From positions 1-64,000 of the forward strand of contig JAKSYS010000113.1 in the NCBI GenBank assembly GCA_022925895.1: a DNA stretch of 64,000 bases, written 5' to 3'. The notes beneath the pieces were generated by a model. The model saw only the letters and a list, made by a program, of their open reading frames with translations. It searched no databases and was not told the origin of the DNA. Made by a program: the position numbers and the translations under genes. Below are positions 1 to 9,831 of this stretch, one piece after another (within the stretch, counting starts at the first letter, position 1; each line of letters starts with the position of its first letter). Source of the DNA: Fragilaria crotonensis (lineage: Eukaryota; Bacillariophyta; Fragilariophyceae; Fragilariales; Fragilariaceae).

Positions 1-131
1 CGGACGAAGTCGAAGGCGTAACGTATTGCTAATCGAAATTAGTGAGCGACTAAAGGGTTATCGTCCCATACAAACTACCGTCGTACGGGTGTACCGTCAT
101 CGTAACATCCTAGCACATGCACTTTTACTCA
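1..131 (-). repeat. 3' LTR of copia element 1 (partial)
   Basis: Direct repeat of 6432-6562 with no mismatch seen. The internal boundary is CA at 130-131, followed directly by the polypurine tract. About 14 bases of the LTR should lie beyond the window edge. Confidence 0.9.
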
Positions 132-142
132 GTCCCCTCGAG
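132..142 (-). other. Polypurine tract of copia element 1
   Basis: On the minus strand the purine-rich run CGAGGGGAC directly precedes the LTR start TGAGTAAAAG. This is the expected place for the plus-strand primer of reverse transcription. Confidence 0.65.
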
Positions 143-267
143 CTAGAGAGATTGAGTTGCAATCTATGTAGGTCGTCGTATCGTGCAAAAGGAACTGGAT
201 CATGGTGGTATTTATCCACTAGAAGGTGGAAAGGAAACCCAAGTAACCTGCAAACCTCAGAGAGGGG

Positions 268-2586
268 TCACCGATGATCAGTCAAGTCGTATAAGATCAT
301 ACCAACGAGATGGTCGCGCTTCTGTCCACCCGGTATGATTTTGGTGCATATGTCTGCCGGGTTATCATGCGTTGATATATGACCGGTTAGACACTCTCCC
401 ATTGCCACGGCTTCTCTGACTGCGTGATAACACACCGAATTCGATTTCTTCTTGAGTACGGATTCTGGTCGCTGTGTATTATGGATCACCGACATATTGT
501 CGCCATATATATATGAGGGGCCCGATATCGCGACGCCCATCATACGTAATTTGTATCGAATGCCCCGTAGGGTCTCCATCCCCTGTTTCATAGCCACAAA
601 CTCTGCTCCGAAAACACTTGTCTCAATCGTTGACTGCTTTTTGGAGAACCACGTAATTGGAGCCATGTTCAGGTATATGAGGAATCCCGTACGCGAGCGA
701 CGTACACGTTTGTCCCCAGCGTGATCAGAGTCCACGTACAGTCGTAGGTCAACATCCTTACCGCGTGGTTCGGGAGCGTTAGGGGGAAGTGCTTCGGTAA
801 CATCGCCATACATAGCCTTCCAGTCACACTCCATAAACACCGACATGTCCACGTTCGGGTACGAGGGATCAAAAACAATGCGAGCGTTGTGTCGTTTCTC
901 TAAATAGTTGAAGAGGTGGAACACAGCCTCAAGATGACCTTCACGCGGCATAATCAAATGTGATGCCAACTCAGAGACTTCCGTTATCACGTCAATACGG
1001 CACAGTTCGACGCACCAACGTAACACGCCAATTTGTGTTTGGTAGAAGCTCGATGCTTGTGCGTCAAGGACAGGCGTGACGTCTAACTCTGGCGAGTAAT
1101 CCAACGGGAATGGTCCACTAGTTCTTTTGGACCACTGTCTCGACGGGTACATTCGGCGATGGTAATCCTTGACGTTGGTTACTGCCGCTTGAATGTATTT
1201 GCTGGGACTCATTGCCCACGCATGTACTCCATTCGGCAACGTGACTTGTCTGAGTTTCGCACCCAGATAAAACTCGGGATCTCGCATTGACCCCGGTTTG
1301 GTCTTAAAGAAATGGTCTATTTCTTTCAGTGACCGTATGCCGTCATGATGCACTACTAGGATGTCATCCACGTATAGGAGACAGTACGCATAGTACTTGT
1401 ATCCGTCGTCAGGGCGGGTCTCTGGCTTCATCCACAGATCCTGATCTGCGACGCACGACTGCCAGCCCAAGTGTCGCATGCAATCGGCCAGGTGATTCCG
1501 AAAAGACGCTCCTGCGGACTTCAGACCATACAAAGCGCGAACGATGATCGATTTCTTGCCTGCGTCGTCCCCAAACTCGGGACCAAGGACGCACCAAATC
1601 TTCTCACCGACGGGTGCAGTAAGATAAGCGTTCTCAATATCAGCGGTCTTGACCTCGAGGTCATTTAAAGCCGCTAACGTTAGAGCAATTCGAACGGATT
1701 CCCGTGACACAACAGTCGCATATGTCACTGACGCCGGCGGTGTAGCAGTCATGTGGCCACCTGCCACCAACCGGGCTTTACGTTGAAAGTCCTCCATTTT
1801 TACGTCGAAGACAAGGTGACAACGTATCTCTTGATATGTCGGCGGCGGGTCAGCCCCATCTTCCAGGATCTGAAAGGCCACCTGAACTTTTGACATCTCC
1901 TTCCTGACCGCATCCTGCCATAGCGTGTTCCCGTTCTCGTTATCAATCCTGACACAGTCGGAGAAGCTCTTTGGTATCTCGATGCCAAACTTATGTGTAC
2001 GTTTATGATAACGATTATTCACTGCCGCGATAATGCGGTTGCGGCGGTGGATCGTATGCGGAACCCACCAAGCGAATGCAGGCTCTTGGTCGATACCTCT
2101 AGATATGGCATAGTCGGCCACCTCCACTGGGTTTGACTCCTTCAAGTCGGCTAGCCTCTCCCATGAGGTAGTACCATCCTTCCATTCAACACATAAACGC
2201 CATCCTCGAGTCGATTTCCGGATGTGTGTGTTTGACCCTTTTCGAATATACATGTCGGCCCGTGAGATCGCGCTCTCGTCTTTCCGATGGTCAACAATGC
2301 CAGCCAGCAGAAGGAATTGATTTCCCTCTTCGTCGCACATTGCGTACATATTCTGCGCAATGACATTCGCCGTCACTTCAGCAGTTTGACCGTCAGAAAA
2401 TTCAACCTCGTATGTACGAGTGTCGAGTATTGGGTTCGTATTCGCACGACCGCGGACGCTGCCATCTGCAGAGCGCTTTCGTCCCCTGACCTTGGCATTC
2501 ATCATGTTGCCACCAATCGGTAACGCTACTTCGGCCCCCACATATTGATCGTAGGTGTCAACGTCATCCTCAAGTTCGTCGGGCAC
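268..2586 (-). CDS. Copia pol, C-terminal part: reverse transcriptase and RNase H
   Basis: About 772 residues, open throughout. The start is conditional: the first in-frame codon after the preceding stop is GTG, so translation probably depends on a +1 shift from the upstream integrase frame rather than a separate initiation. The N-terminal part has a chromodomain-like stretch (VEWKDGTTSWERLADLKES). The copia-type RT follows, with the YVDD active site in LLYVDDILVV and the ALYGLKSAG motif. RNase H shows LRLYVDSDHAGD and a later YGDNMSV, the acidic pattern of copia RNase H. It acts in virus-like particles to copy element RNA. It sits one base out of frame with the protease-integrase ORF at 2588-4372. 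Confidence 0.92.
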   Translation of the reverse strand: MPDELEDDVDTYDQYVGAEVALPIGGNMMNAKVRGRKRSADGSVRGRANTNPILDTRTYEVEFSDGQTAEVTANVIAQNMYAMCDEEGNQFLLLAGIVDHRKDESAISRADMYIRKGSNTHIRKSTRGWRLCVEWKDGTTSWERLADLKESNPVEVADYAISRGIDQEPAFAWWVPHTIHRRNRIIAAVNNRYHKRTHKFGIEIPKSFSDCVRIDNENGNTLWQDAVRKEMSKVQVAFQILEDGADPPPTYQEIRCHLVFDVKMEDFQRKARLVAGGHMTATPPASVTYATVVSRESVRIALTLAALNDLEVKTADIENAYLTAPVGEKIWCVLGPEFGDDAGKKSIIVRALYGLKSAGASFRNHLADCMRHLGWQSCVADQDLWMKPETRPDDGYKYYAYCLLYVDDILVVHHDGIRSLKEIDHFFKTKPGSMRDPEFYLGAKLRQVTLPNGVHAWAMSPSKYIQAAVTNVKDYHRRMYPSRQWSKRTSGPFPLDYSPELDVTPVLDAQASSFYQTQIGVLRWCVELCRIDVITEVSELASHLIMPREGHLEAVFHLFNYLEKRHNARIVFDPSYPNVDMSVFMECDWKAMYGDVTEALPPNAPEPRGKDVDLRLYVDSDHAGDKRVRRSRTGFLIYLNMAPITWFSKKQSTIETSVFGAEFVAMKQGMETLRGIRYKLRMMGVAISGPSYIYGDNMSVIHNTQRPESVLKKKSNSVCYHAVREAVAMGECLTGHISTHDNPADICTKIIPGGQKRDHLVGMILYDLTDHR

Positions 2587-2587
2587 C

Positions 2588-4372
2588 TCAGGGCCCTTCC
2601 GTCAACATCGTCGTCGTACTCGTCATATATAGGGTGTCAAACGCCTCGAGTTCTGGATCGTTAACGAAGTCTTCGTATTTGAAGGCCTCTCCCAACGCTG
2701 CGTTCACGGACTCGGTGAACTTGTCGCGAGCTGCCTTTGCAGTTGTATCGGCCATCTCATCAGGCGTCAACGACCTAACTGTCGATCTGTATACCACTTG
2801 GCCGTTCGCCTTGAGGATTTTCCTTGTCATCGCCGGACCGATGTCAATGGCCGGTCCCAGGTCGCGTCCGAGCACCAAGGCATCGTCAGGGTAGGTAACG
2901 GACGTATCGCGAAACATTACCCACTCATACCATTTGAATTGGGCAAGAGGTGAAATGTCGGCTGTTTCTCCACTCACAATTGTTTCGGGCACCTGCCCAC
3001 TCAATCTGAAGATCTCGTGCGCGGTAAACGACCTGACGTACGCCTCACGCTCCAAGCAGTCATCCCACAGCCGCTTCGGAGCCCTTGACCTAACCATCTG
3101 TCTACCCACGCCTTTCTTCAGTTCTCTGATTGCGGCTTCCGCTGCGTTTGACCAGGGAGTGTGTGGTTCAGTTTGCTTCACGTGAACGCTCACTTCGCGG
3201 CACTTTTTCCGGAATAGGCCCATCGTCTGTTCGCGTGCGCCGTCCATGATGATGGTGTTGGGGACACCCTCTCTTTGGAAAAGGAGCGATAACCCCTCAT
3301 GAGCCATCGACTTTTTAGACATTGGGTAAGCACGGCACCACCCGTCGGACGTTGCAAAAATTTGCGCATACTTGTTGTTGCGGCGGGAAACAGTGTTGGA
3401 GATAAGGGTATCAGTGAAACAGTCAATCGCTAGTCTGCGATATCGCAATTGACGGTCATTTGTCCTGAAACGCCTGGACAATGTCGGATGAAGTACCGTC
3501 CTCACGCCTCGTTGCGTAGTGACGTCAATGGTCCGACGCGCAGTCGTCAGGTCAATACCCCAATTTGAGGCAAGTTGCTCTGGTGTATATTGCTTCCCAA
3601 CACCTGTCCCGTGTTTCTGTAATACAGACAACGATTGCGCTAACAGTGCGTCATCATGTGTGACAGAGATTTGTTTGAGCGACAACGTTGCCGCATCAAT
3701 CCATCGACAATTGCCTTTGCCTTCGCCACAGCATGGGTGTGGGATGCTGAACAGAGCCGTCGAGACGGAGCGGCCCCAATACGGTCCCCTGGATTCCACA
3801 CAGATGCGGTGATCGCATGTTCTTGTGAAGCGAATGCTGGGTCGTGCGGATCGTACGGTGGGTCGGCGCTTGTGAGACACAAGTGAGGAAGGGTTTCGTA
3901 TTCCTCCGTTGTCGGTTTGCGGGTTGGGAATGTAGAGGTGACTCCATGAAGTCCGAGGAATTACGTAAGGGCGATCCATGTCGGGTTCCGGAATGAGTAT
4001 GGAATGCGTGAATTCGTCGGGGTTTTCAGTGAGGAAACGAGGCGTCTCGTTTATAATCACGTCATTAATACGAACTTGCATAGGTGACAGTAGGTTGTGA
4101 CTCAATTCCGGTATGTAGATCGCCTGATGGACCAGTAGTATAACAGTTGCACCGCTGAGCGGGTCATCGTACGCTAGTGCTGCAGACACCGTACGCATGT
4201 CTTTGGCAATAGGGCCCGCTGGGTCATAGCCAGAAACGTTTATCGGGCGATCGTAGTCATGTACTATTAAAGAATTATGACCGACTGCACACTGGTCAGC
4301 GTGTGAGTCTAGATCCGTTCGAGATTCTTCAACAGTCACATCCAAGGATCCGAGCGTGCGAAAGATGCTCAT
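2588..4372 (-). CDS. Copia pol, N-terminal part: protease and integrase
   Basis: About 594 residues starting at an ATG. Near residue 22 the motif DLDSHADQC is the retropepsin active site in the D-S-H form seen in diatom copia elements. The integrase core shows a first Asp in LAIDCFTD, a second in IIMDGAREQ and a Glu in WSNAAEAAIRELK, the D,D-35-E pattern. The frame ends with CCC TGA, after which the RT frame is open in +1. Gag ends 51 bases upstream in another frame. No other interruption is seen in this ORF. Confidence 0.92.
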   Translation of the reverse strand: MSIFRTLGSLDVTVEESRTDLDSHADQCAVGHNSLIVHDYDRPINVSGYDPAGPIAKDMRTVSAALAYDDPLSGATVILLVHQAIYIPELSHNLLSPMQVRINDVIINETPRFLTENPDEFTHSILIPEPDMDRPYVIPRTSWSHLYIPNPQTDNGGIRNPSSLVSHKRRPTVRSARPSIRFTRTCDHRICVESRGPYWGRSVSTALFSIPHPCCGEGKGNCRWIDAATLSLKQISVTHDDALLAQSLSVLQKHGTGVGKQYTPEQLASNWGIDLTTARRTIDVTTQRGVRTVLHPTLSRRFRTNDRQLRYRRLAIDCFTDTLISNTVSRRNNKYAQIFATSDGWCRAYPMSKKSMAHEGLSLLFQREGVPNTIIMDGAREQTMGLFRKKCREVSVHVKQTEPHTPWSNAAEAAIRELKKGVGRQMVRSRAPKRLWDDCLEREAYVRSFTAHEIFRLSGQVPETIVSGETADISPLAQFKWYEWVMFRDTSVTYPDDALVLGRDLGPAIDIGPAMTRKILKANGQVVYRSTVRSLTPDEMADTTAKAARDKFTESVNAALGEAFKYEDFVNDPELEAFDTLYMTSTTTMLTEGP

Positions 4373-4422
4373 TGCAACGCATCGTCACTTGGACTCCTGG
4401 GTCGAAATTCGTTTCTGACGGG

Positions 4423-5892
4423 TCAGGAAGGATTCTTGCGATTGGATGTGCCCTTCTCTTTCTCATTGTTAGAGGCCGACCCAGAGTTGGTTGAGCTATC
4501 GGTGTCATCGTCGTTGACGCCAGTCTTGCCCATTTGTTTTGCGAGTTGAGAGACCTGGCGGTTCACGGCCTTGAGGTTCTTGATGACATCCTTGTTGCTC
4601 TGCTTTGTACCGCTGCCGCCAGTCCCCTTAACCTTGCTGTCCTTTGCACCTGGCTTGTGACCTCGCTTGAGACGCTTGGCTGCGAGTTCTTTCTTCTGGT
4701 CGGGGGTTAAATCGTTGTACTCCTCCTTGGTGTAATAACGGTCTTCAATCGCCCCCGCCTTGCGTTTGTTGCCGTGCGTCTTCACCTCGGATATGTTCAC
4801 CGTGTTCGCACTTACTTTCGACTTCGAGGTCTGTCGGATGTAGTCCTGGTAAAGGGTAACGCAGGCGTCAAAGTCACTGCGAAGCCTCTCGTCGGACATG
4901 ATTCGGGTCTTGACGGCGTCAAACTTGTCGGTCTTGATGCCGTCCAACAGGAATCGGACCTTGGAGCGTGGGTCGATTCCGGTGTACCCGTGTTCGATCA
5001 GACCCTCCATTATGGAGTGCTGCTGCTTATGAACGTTTACGTAGCGCTCAAAATCCCAACGACGCTGCTCGCCGTTGTAAACGGTATTCTTGAGCTTGTC
5101 CTCTGCAAGCGTCGCCATGTTGTCGACATTGTTTGGCCCCAGGAAGTGCTGGTAAAGGCTGAGAAAGCCATCCTGCCGTCACGTGTACGTTGAGCGGGTT
5201 TAACATACGTCCAGCAAGAGTGTTCCTCGTGATCTTCGAGATGATATCCCACACTTTCTCCCGGTTAACGAGATAAGTGGGATCCGAAATCCTCATATTG
5301 GCCGCATTCAACGTGTAATGCGGGGCTCGCTATCATCTCATCCTGTATCGTGGGATATACGGCTCCCCCTACGTCGTCTTCAGGTACGGCGTCATTCTTA
5401 CGAATCACGTACGCCAAGGGTATCTTTCGTTCCCCGAGGTATGAACGAAGGTATTCCTCGATTGACTCCATGGTCTTAGGCCAATCCTTAGCGTTGATCG
5501 TGGGTGTTTCCGTAGGAGCCTTGTACGTCGACTCGAATTCGCGCAGGTCGCGAACGGAGCGAATGGTTTCGAGTGTGATGTCGGCTGCAGTGACGGTGCG
5601 GCTCACACGCGCTTGATGACGTAGATAGAACGACAAGAGCTTCAGGTGTCCCTCTGCGCGTTGGTTGACCGAAACACCAGGGTTCTGTATAGCAGCGGCC
5701 CCTGGCGCTCCACCGATGGCGGGAATGGTCCCTCCAGGTCGCCGGACAATGTTGCACAAGCTCTATCTCGATGTCAGTCATCAACTTGATCTCATCGAGA
5801 GAATCGATGCCCTGATCCTCGACTATCGCTTGAGCCGCGGCCTCGGAGAAGCCGATACGGGTTAAAGTCGCACGCATAACGGCGTTGTTCAT
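4423..5892 (-). pseudogene. Copia gag, split by several frameshifts
   Basis: Gag-like sequence starts at the ATG at 5892 (MNNAVMRATLTRIGFSEAAA) and ends at 4423 with a lysine-rich, then Asp/Ser-rich tail. Recognisable gag segments run through at least four frames: 5892 to about 5757, then to about 5308, to about 5215, to about 5165, and finally 5165-4423. Each junction looks like a one-base insertion or deletion. No CCHC zinc knuckle is visible, unlike the second copia element in this window. With identical LTRs the breaks are either very recent or base errors in the assembly. Confidence 0.8.
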
Positions 5893-6404
5893 GGTGTTCG
5901 TTTTCCTTTAAAGATTTCCGGTCGGACGAGATCGAAAGATTGTGTGGATGGGGCGCATGAGTCGCTCTTATCTCAACGGAGCGCATGCGTTGACCCGTGC
6001 TACGTGCAGTTATTGTACTCTTGGAAATTATATATTCCGTTGTGTTCCGTTGAACCGGTCCCATCTTGCGTTGGGGAAAACCCGGGATGGATAATTTCGG
6101 GCTGTTGATTCGTTGGGTAGTCGATTCCCAATTTGACCGTGACTAATGTCCAGGTGTCAGGTTGCATCCATGGAATGAAACACAATGGACGCCTCACCGA
6201 GGCCATGTGATCCATCATCACACTATGGGTCACTGATGAGGGATACTATTTTGCGGCATAATCCAAGCCGGCACCATGTGTCTAGTGTCAGAGTGAGGCG
6301 AAGGAATGGGGTGGAAAGTCGGCCCGAGCCGCCCTCTTCGTGGCTCACGACAATGACGTCGCGATGGCAATCCCGTCGCTTCCAATGGTCGTGATTGGTG
6401 CGAT
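5893..6404 (-). other. 5' untranslated leader of copia element 1
   Basis: About 510 bases between the primer-binding site and the gag start codon. No coding potential or internal repeat was recognised. The length is ordinary for a retrotransposon leader, which would carry the packaging signals. Confidence 0.6.
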
Positions 6405-6417
6405 GGGTCTGATAAAC
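6405..6417 (-). other. Probable primer-binding site of copia element 1
   Basis: Reading the minus strand directly after the LTR end, GTTTATCAGACCC shares the TATCAGA core with the plant copia primer site TGGTATCAGAGCC, which pairs with the 3' end of initiator Met tRNA. The match is partial, so this is an inference; it fits the 145-bp LTR assignment. Confidence 0.5.
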
Positions 6418-6562
6418 TGATTGAATATGATCGGACGAAGTCGAAGGCGTAACGTATTGCTAATCGAAATTAGTGAGCGACTAAAGGGTTATCGTCCCAT
6501 ACAAACTACCGTCGTACGGGTGTACCGTCATCGTAACATCCTAGCACATGCACTTTTACTCA
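6418..6562 (-). repeat. 5' LTR of copia element 1
   Basis: Complete LTR of about 145 bp with TG...CA termini. The part comparable to 1-131 is identical. It should hold the element promoter; no clear TATA box was identified. Confidence 0.8.
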
Positions 6563-7152
6563 CAGGTTCACGTAGATTATTTGAGATTTTATAAGCAACT
6601 CAAATCTTCTTAAAGTTTCTTAAGAAAGTTTGAGAAAACTTAAGAAAATTTAAGAAACAGCTCGAAAACATATGTATCTTGACGATTCCTAATTAAGAGA
6701 TTCCATTCGAATGCATCGGAGTATCTCAAGTAATTCCATAAGAATCAAACGTGAAGAATTCATTCATCGGATTGTCATACAAGTCGTTACCAATGCATTT
6801 TTCCATTCCTTCTTTCATTTTTTTTCGAGCCGAATTTGTCTTTCGTTCATTTCTACTATTCCATGACTACGGAGAATTTAGATAGATGTACTCATATCAA
6901 ATAAAAAAATTAGTTCGCATGTCAAATGCGAAATTCCGTTGGAAAACACTAAACTCGTCGTAATCGTTTTCACTTATTTTCATGTCGGTCGACAAAAGCG
7001 TCGAAAAGAAGATATTCCGGAACCTCCAGTTATAGTAGAACGAGATACACCAGTACTCCGAGTACCTGGTACCAAACTTCATGACTACCGTCAAAAACGC
7101 AGAACGACGACTGACTTTACTTCTCTACTAAAATACCACGTCGTAATCGACT
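6563..7152. other. AT-rich intergenic region
   Basis: About 590 bases beyond the LTR. The first part has a simple, partly repetitive run around 6600-6660 built on AACTTAAGAAA-like units. No gene is supported; the short ORFs are not convincing. Confidence 0.5.
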
Positions 7153-8316
7153 TCAAGAATTATTGGAACTTGTAGTCGATTTTCCAGCAGATGCACCTGT
7201 CACAACTGTCGATGCCGTTTTCGGTTGGTCAATTTGGCTATAATCACCGCCGACAGCCATTAGAATTTCTTGCCACAATTTTGGATTTTCCTTGGCAAGT
7301 GCCAGGATTTTGGGGTGCCCCAGAGCAATGGGCAATGGTTGCCGTTGCAAAAAATCTAGGCATTCCTTTTTGATCCATCGTGCCTTGTGCCGTTCCCCAA
7401 CATCCAACATGATGCGAACATTATGGATCGTCAAGCGTTCCCCGCACTTTCCGGCACAAATTTGCTCTAGAGCTTCCAATTGATACTCGGATGCCACGGC
7501 AAGTAACGTGGCAGTTTCGGATTCCAGTGTAGTCTCTTCAATCTGTCCCGTATATATGAATTGAAGGACTGCTTTCATAACATAAGATTTTCGATTCACA
7601 GTCAGTCGTCTGGATCCATCTTTAGGAAAGGTATCTCTCATAACCGGCGATGCCGCGGCCAACAAATTGCAATGCGCTGGCAACTCCACTCCATCCGAAC
7701 ACACGATTGTCATATCGGAATATTTTTCTGACAGACACAAGTCACGGTAGTTCTTCGCCACCAGCGCTGATATCGTCACTTTGGGTGTCGGACGGCGCTT
7801 CTGCGCCGTTCGTGCCGCAACTAATCGGACTAGAACCTCATCCATCATATCGACCCGTTCGTCCGCGTGAATTGACGATGTCTTGACTTTTTTGAGGCTG
7901 AGTGAGAGGGAAATTGGATCGAGTGGCGCGCCGGGGCTGCTAATGTTGAGGTCTCCAATGTTACAAAAGAGAACATTGTTGCATGAGGTTGATACATCCG
8001 CGCCAGCCTCCAGCAGCAAGTCAATTATCTTGAGAGCTCCAGCTCTTTGTTTCGAGGCAATGCCATCCATGCGACCGTGATGATACGCATTGACGACGGC
8101 AACATGAATTGGGGCGCATACAAAATCGGCATTTTCTCCGAGGATGCGTTCCGTGTCTTCCACTTTGCCGTCCGCATCCTTCAGCACATCTTCAAGCAGG
8201 GACAGCTTCGGTCGACCATTGGGATCCTTGTTTTCTTCCTTCAGGCAATGCTCCACAAGGCACGCTGAGTTGCCCAGAATTGCGTCGCACAGATCAAGAC
8301 TTTCAGTCATTGTCAA
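7153..8316 (-). CDS. Ankyrin-like/BTB (POZ) domain protein
   Basis: A single 387-residue ORF. Residues about 75-125 contain an ankyrin-like unit (PIHVAVVNA ... IIDLLLEAGADV). Residues about 195-290 form a BTB/POZ domain with the typical pattern SDMTIVCSDGVELPAHCNLL, ASPVMRDTF, and AVLQFIYTGQI. A helical BACK-like region follows, and the tail is Ser/Thr/Ala-rich. BTB domains dimerise and often act as Cullin-3 adaptors; the ankyrin unit would bind a partner. The partner cannot be read from sequence. No intron is needed. Confidence 0.85.
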   Translation of the reverse strand: MTMTESLDLCDAILGNSACLVEHCLKEENKDPNGRPKLSLLEDVLKDADGKVEDTERILGENADFVCAPIHVAVVNAYHHGRMDGIASKQRAGALKIIDLLLEAGADVSTSCNNVLFCNIGDLNISSPGAPLDPISLSLSLKKVKTSSIHADERVDMMDEVLVRLVAARTAQKRRPTPKVTISALVAKNYRDLCLSEKYSDMTIVCSDGVELPAHCNLLAAASPVMRDTFPKDGSRRLTVNRKSYVMKAVLQFIYTGQIEETTLESETATLLAVASEYQLEALEQICAGKCGERLTIHNVRIMLDVGERHKARWIKKECLDFLQRQPLPIALGHPKILALAKENPKLWQEILMAVGGDYSQIDQPKTASTVVTGASAGKSTTSSNNS

Positions 8317-9082
8317 TTGTCAATTTCTGAGGTCAAGCAGTCATTCTACGGGACACGGCACGAAATGTGTATTTTTTACAATATATTCGTACGCGTATGT
8401 GAAAAATGATGCCTCAATATTACCATGTGGAGCAGAGATTGGTCATTGGCGCGCAATTTCAGGGTGGTTCAGCGCGCAGACTCCATCAATTACAGTACTG
8501 CATCTACAACTGTACTGGACATTATTGCTGGATTTCTGACGCACTGATGTACTCTGACAACGACGGTACTGGGTTACAATGCGGAACGTATGACGTACTG
8601 TAGGATATACGGAGTACTGGAGTACGGAATAAAGTCTGGTCCCTGACGTCAGATCGAATAGCACCCGGAATGAAAAGGTACCAAACAGATGACGCAAGTG
8701 ACATCTATGAAAAATGAGATATTTCTTACACATGAAACGCGGAACAGGTGAGGAGAGTTGAAAGTGAACATTTCTTCGAAGGAGAACCTTCAACATCATC
8801 TTTTTGCGCGTGCTGTTACTATGCATATGTACCTGGTACATGTACCGTTCTTTTAAATGCACACAGTGTGTTAAGAATTGATTTCCTTCACAAGCATCAC
8901 TGATCGCAGCTGTTTGTTGTTTCGAAGTCCTTCCTTCTCTCTGGCATCTCATGCCTACACCACTTACCACCACACAAGAGAAGAGTAACGGATACAACTG
9001 CTAGCAAGATCGTATCATTATAAAATCTTTACATGTATTGACAACGACAGAAGGCAGAGGTCCCTCAACTTGACGAATCACA
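8317..9082. other. Intergenic region with GTACTGGAGTAC motif
   Basis: No supported gene in about 770 bases between divergent genes. A perfect GTACTGGAGTAC lies at 8614-8625, with further GTACTG/CAGTAC fragments nearby (8490-8600). A minus-strand ORF at 8443-8997 looks spurious. Confidence 0.5.
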
Positions 9083-9446
9083 ATGAAAAGGTCATTTTCG
9101 TCCCTAACCTATTATTCGCGTCGAAGACAACAACAACTGCAGCAGCAACAACAGAGGCGTCAACGACGACGACAGCAACATGATCACAATGGCACATTTC
9201 TCGGCGGATCGCGATTCCTATCATCTGACGTTAAAAAGAATTGACCGACAAGGAACAAAAGGAAAATGCTCGTTGGGCCATGGGATTCTTTGGTATCATC
9301 CTCTTTGCCAATTTCTTCACCGTCTGGCAGGGTGGACGCTCTCAGGGAATACGGCAGAAGTTCCAACCAAGATCTCCAATGGTTCGGAAGAAGTTGATGT
9401 CGTTACGGACGACAGCAAAGCGCCACTGCCCAAGTATAGTTATTGA
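9083..9446 (+). CDS. Small single-pass membrane protein, probably mitochondrial, with two frame breaks
   Basis: An ATG at 9083 opens a basic N-terminus (MKRSFSSLTYYSRR) followed by Gln/Arg-rich sequence, like a mitochondrial presequence. The frame stops at about 9243 just after DVKKN. In the next frame follows a charged stretch (TDKEQKENARWAM) and one hydrophobic segment (GFFGIILFANFF). A third frame supplies an acidic tail ending KAPLPKYSY at 9446. One extra A in the A5 run near 9232 and one extra G in the GGG near 9332 would unite all three. Family not recognised. It may be a small respiratory or import subunit, but that is a guess; it is either a recent pseudogene or carries homopolymer base errors. 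Confidence 0.45.
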
Positions 9447-9831
9447 TTCTTTGTGAAATTAGGGATTGGGACGTGTGTGACAGCGGATGAAGTTTATGAA
9501 CAACGGGCAATACTGAGAAGCTACAGGTCTGTTTGATGTTATTGACGAAGCTATCTCGCGTACAAGATAGACCTTGCAGCGTGGCATAGTCATAGCAAGA
9601 TGTGCAAATATTAAGCAGCAGTTAGCAATTTACAACGAGGCCATGGGCGTTATGTGCTGTTCCTCCGGCTTTTTGACCTTCAAGCCATGTGCTTTGACCT
9701 CGAACACGTACTTTCGAGCCACGTCGGTGCTCGCTTTGGTATACATGCGAATCGCAGATTATGCATATTTATTTGAAAGCAAGTCTACCGTCAGCATCTA
9801 GTGGATGGATTACTTAAAAACCCTGCTCTAC
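9447..9831. other. Intergenic region, nothing recognised
   Basis: About 385 bases between convergent genes. No coding sequence, repeat or RNA gene was recognised. Confidence 0.4.

Larger units (their letters stand above)
1..6562 (-). mobile_element. Ty1/copia LTR retrotransposon (young, left end cut by window)
   Basis: An LTR retrotransposon transcribed right to left. The order gag, protease-integrase, reverse transcriptase-RNase H is the Ty1/copia order. Positions 1-131 are base-for-base identical to 6432-6562, as expected for two LTRs. The LTR ends in CA at 131 and 6562, and a TG at 6418 is the likely other end, giving an LTR of about 145 bp; the left LTR then lacks about 14 bases outside the window. 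A polypurine tract and a plausible initiator-Met primer site lie next to the LTRs. LTR identity means recent insertion, yet gag is split over several frames. The target duplication cannot be checked because the left flank is missing. Confidence 0.93.

Noticed and set aside
8443-8997. Minus-strand ORF of 184 residues upstream of the BTB gene
   Set aside because: Cys/Arg/Ser-rich translation with no domain, lying over GTAC-palindrome repeats; looks like chance.
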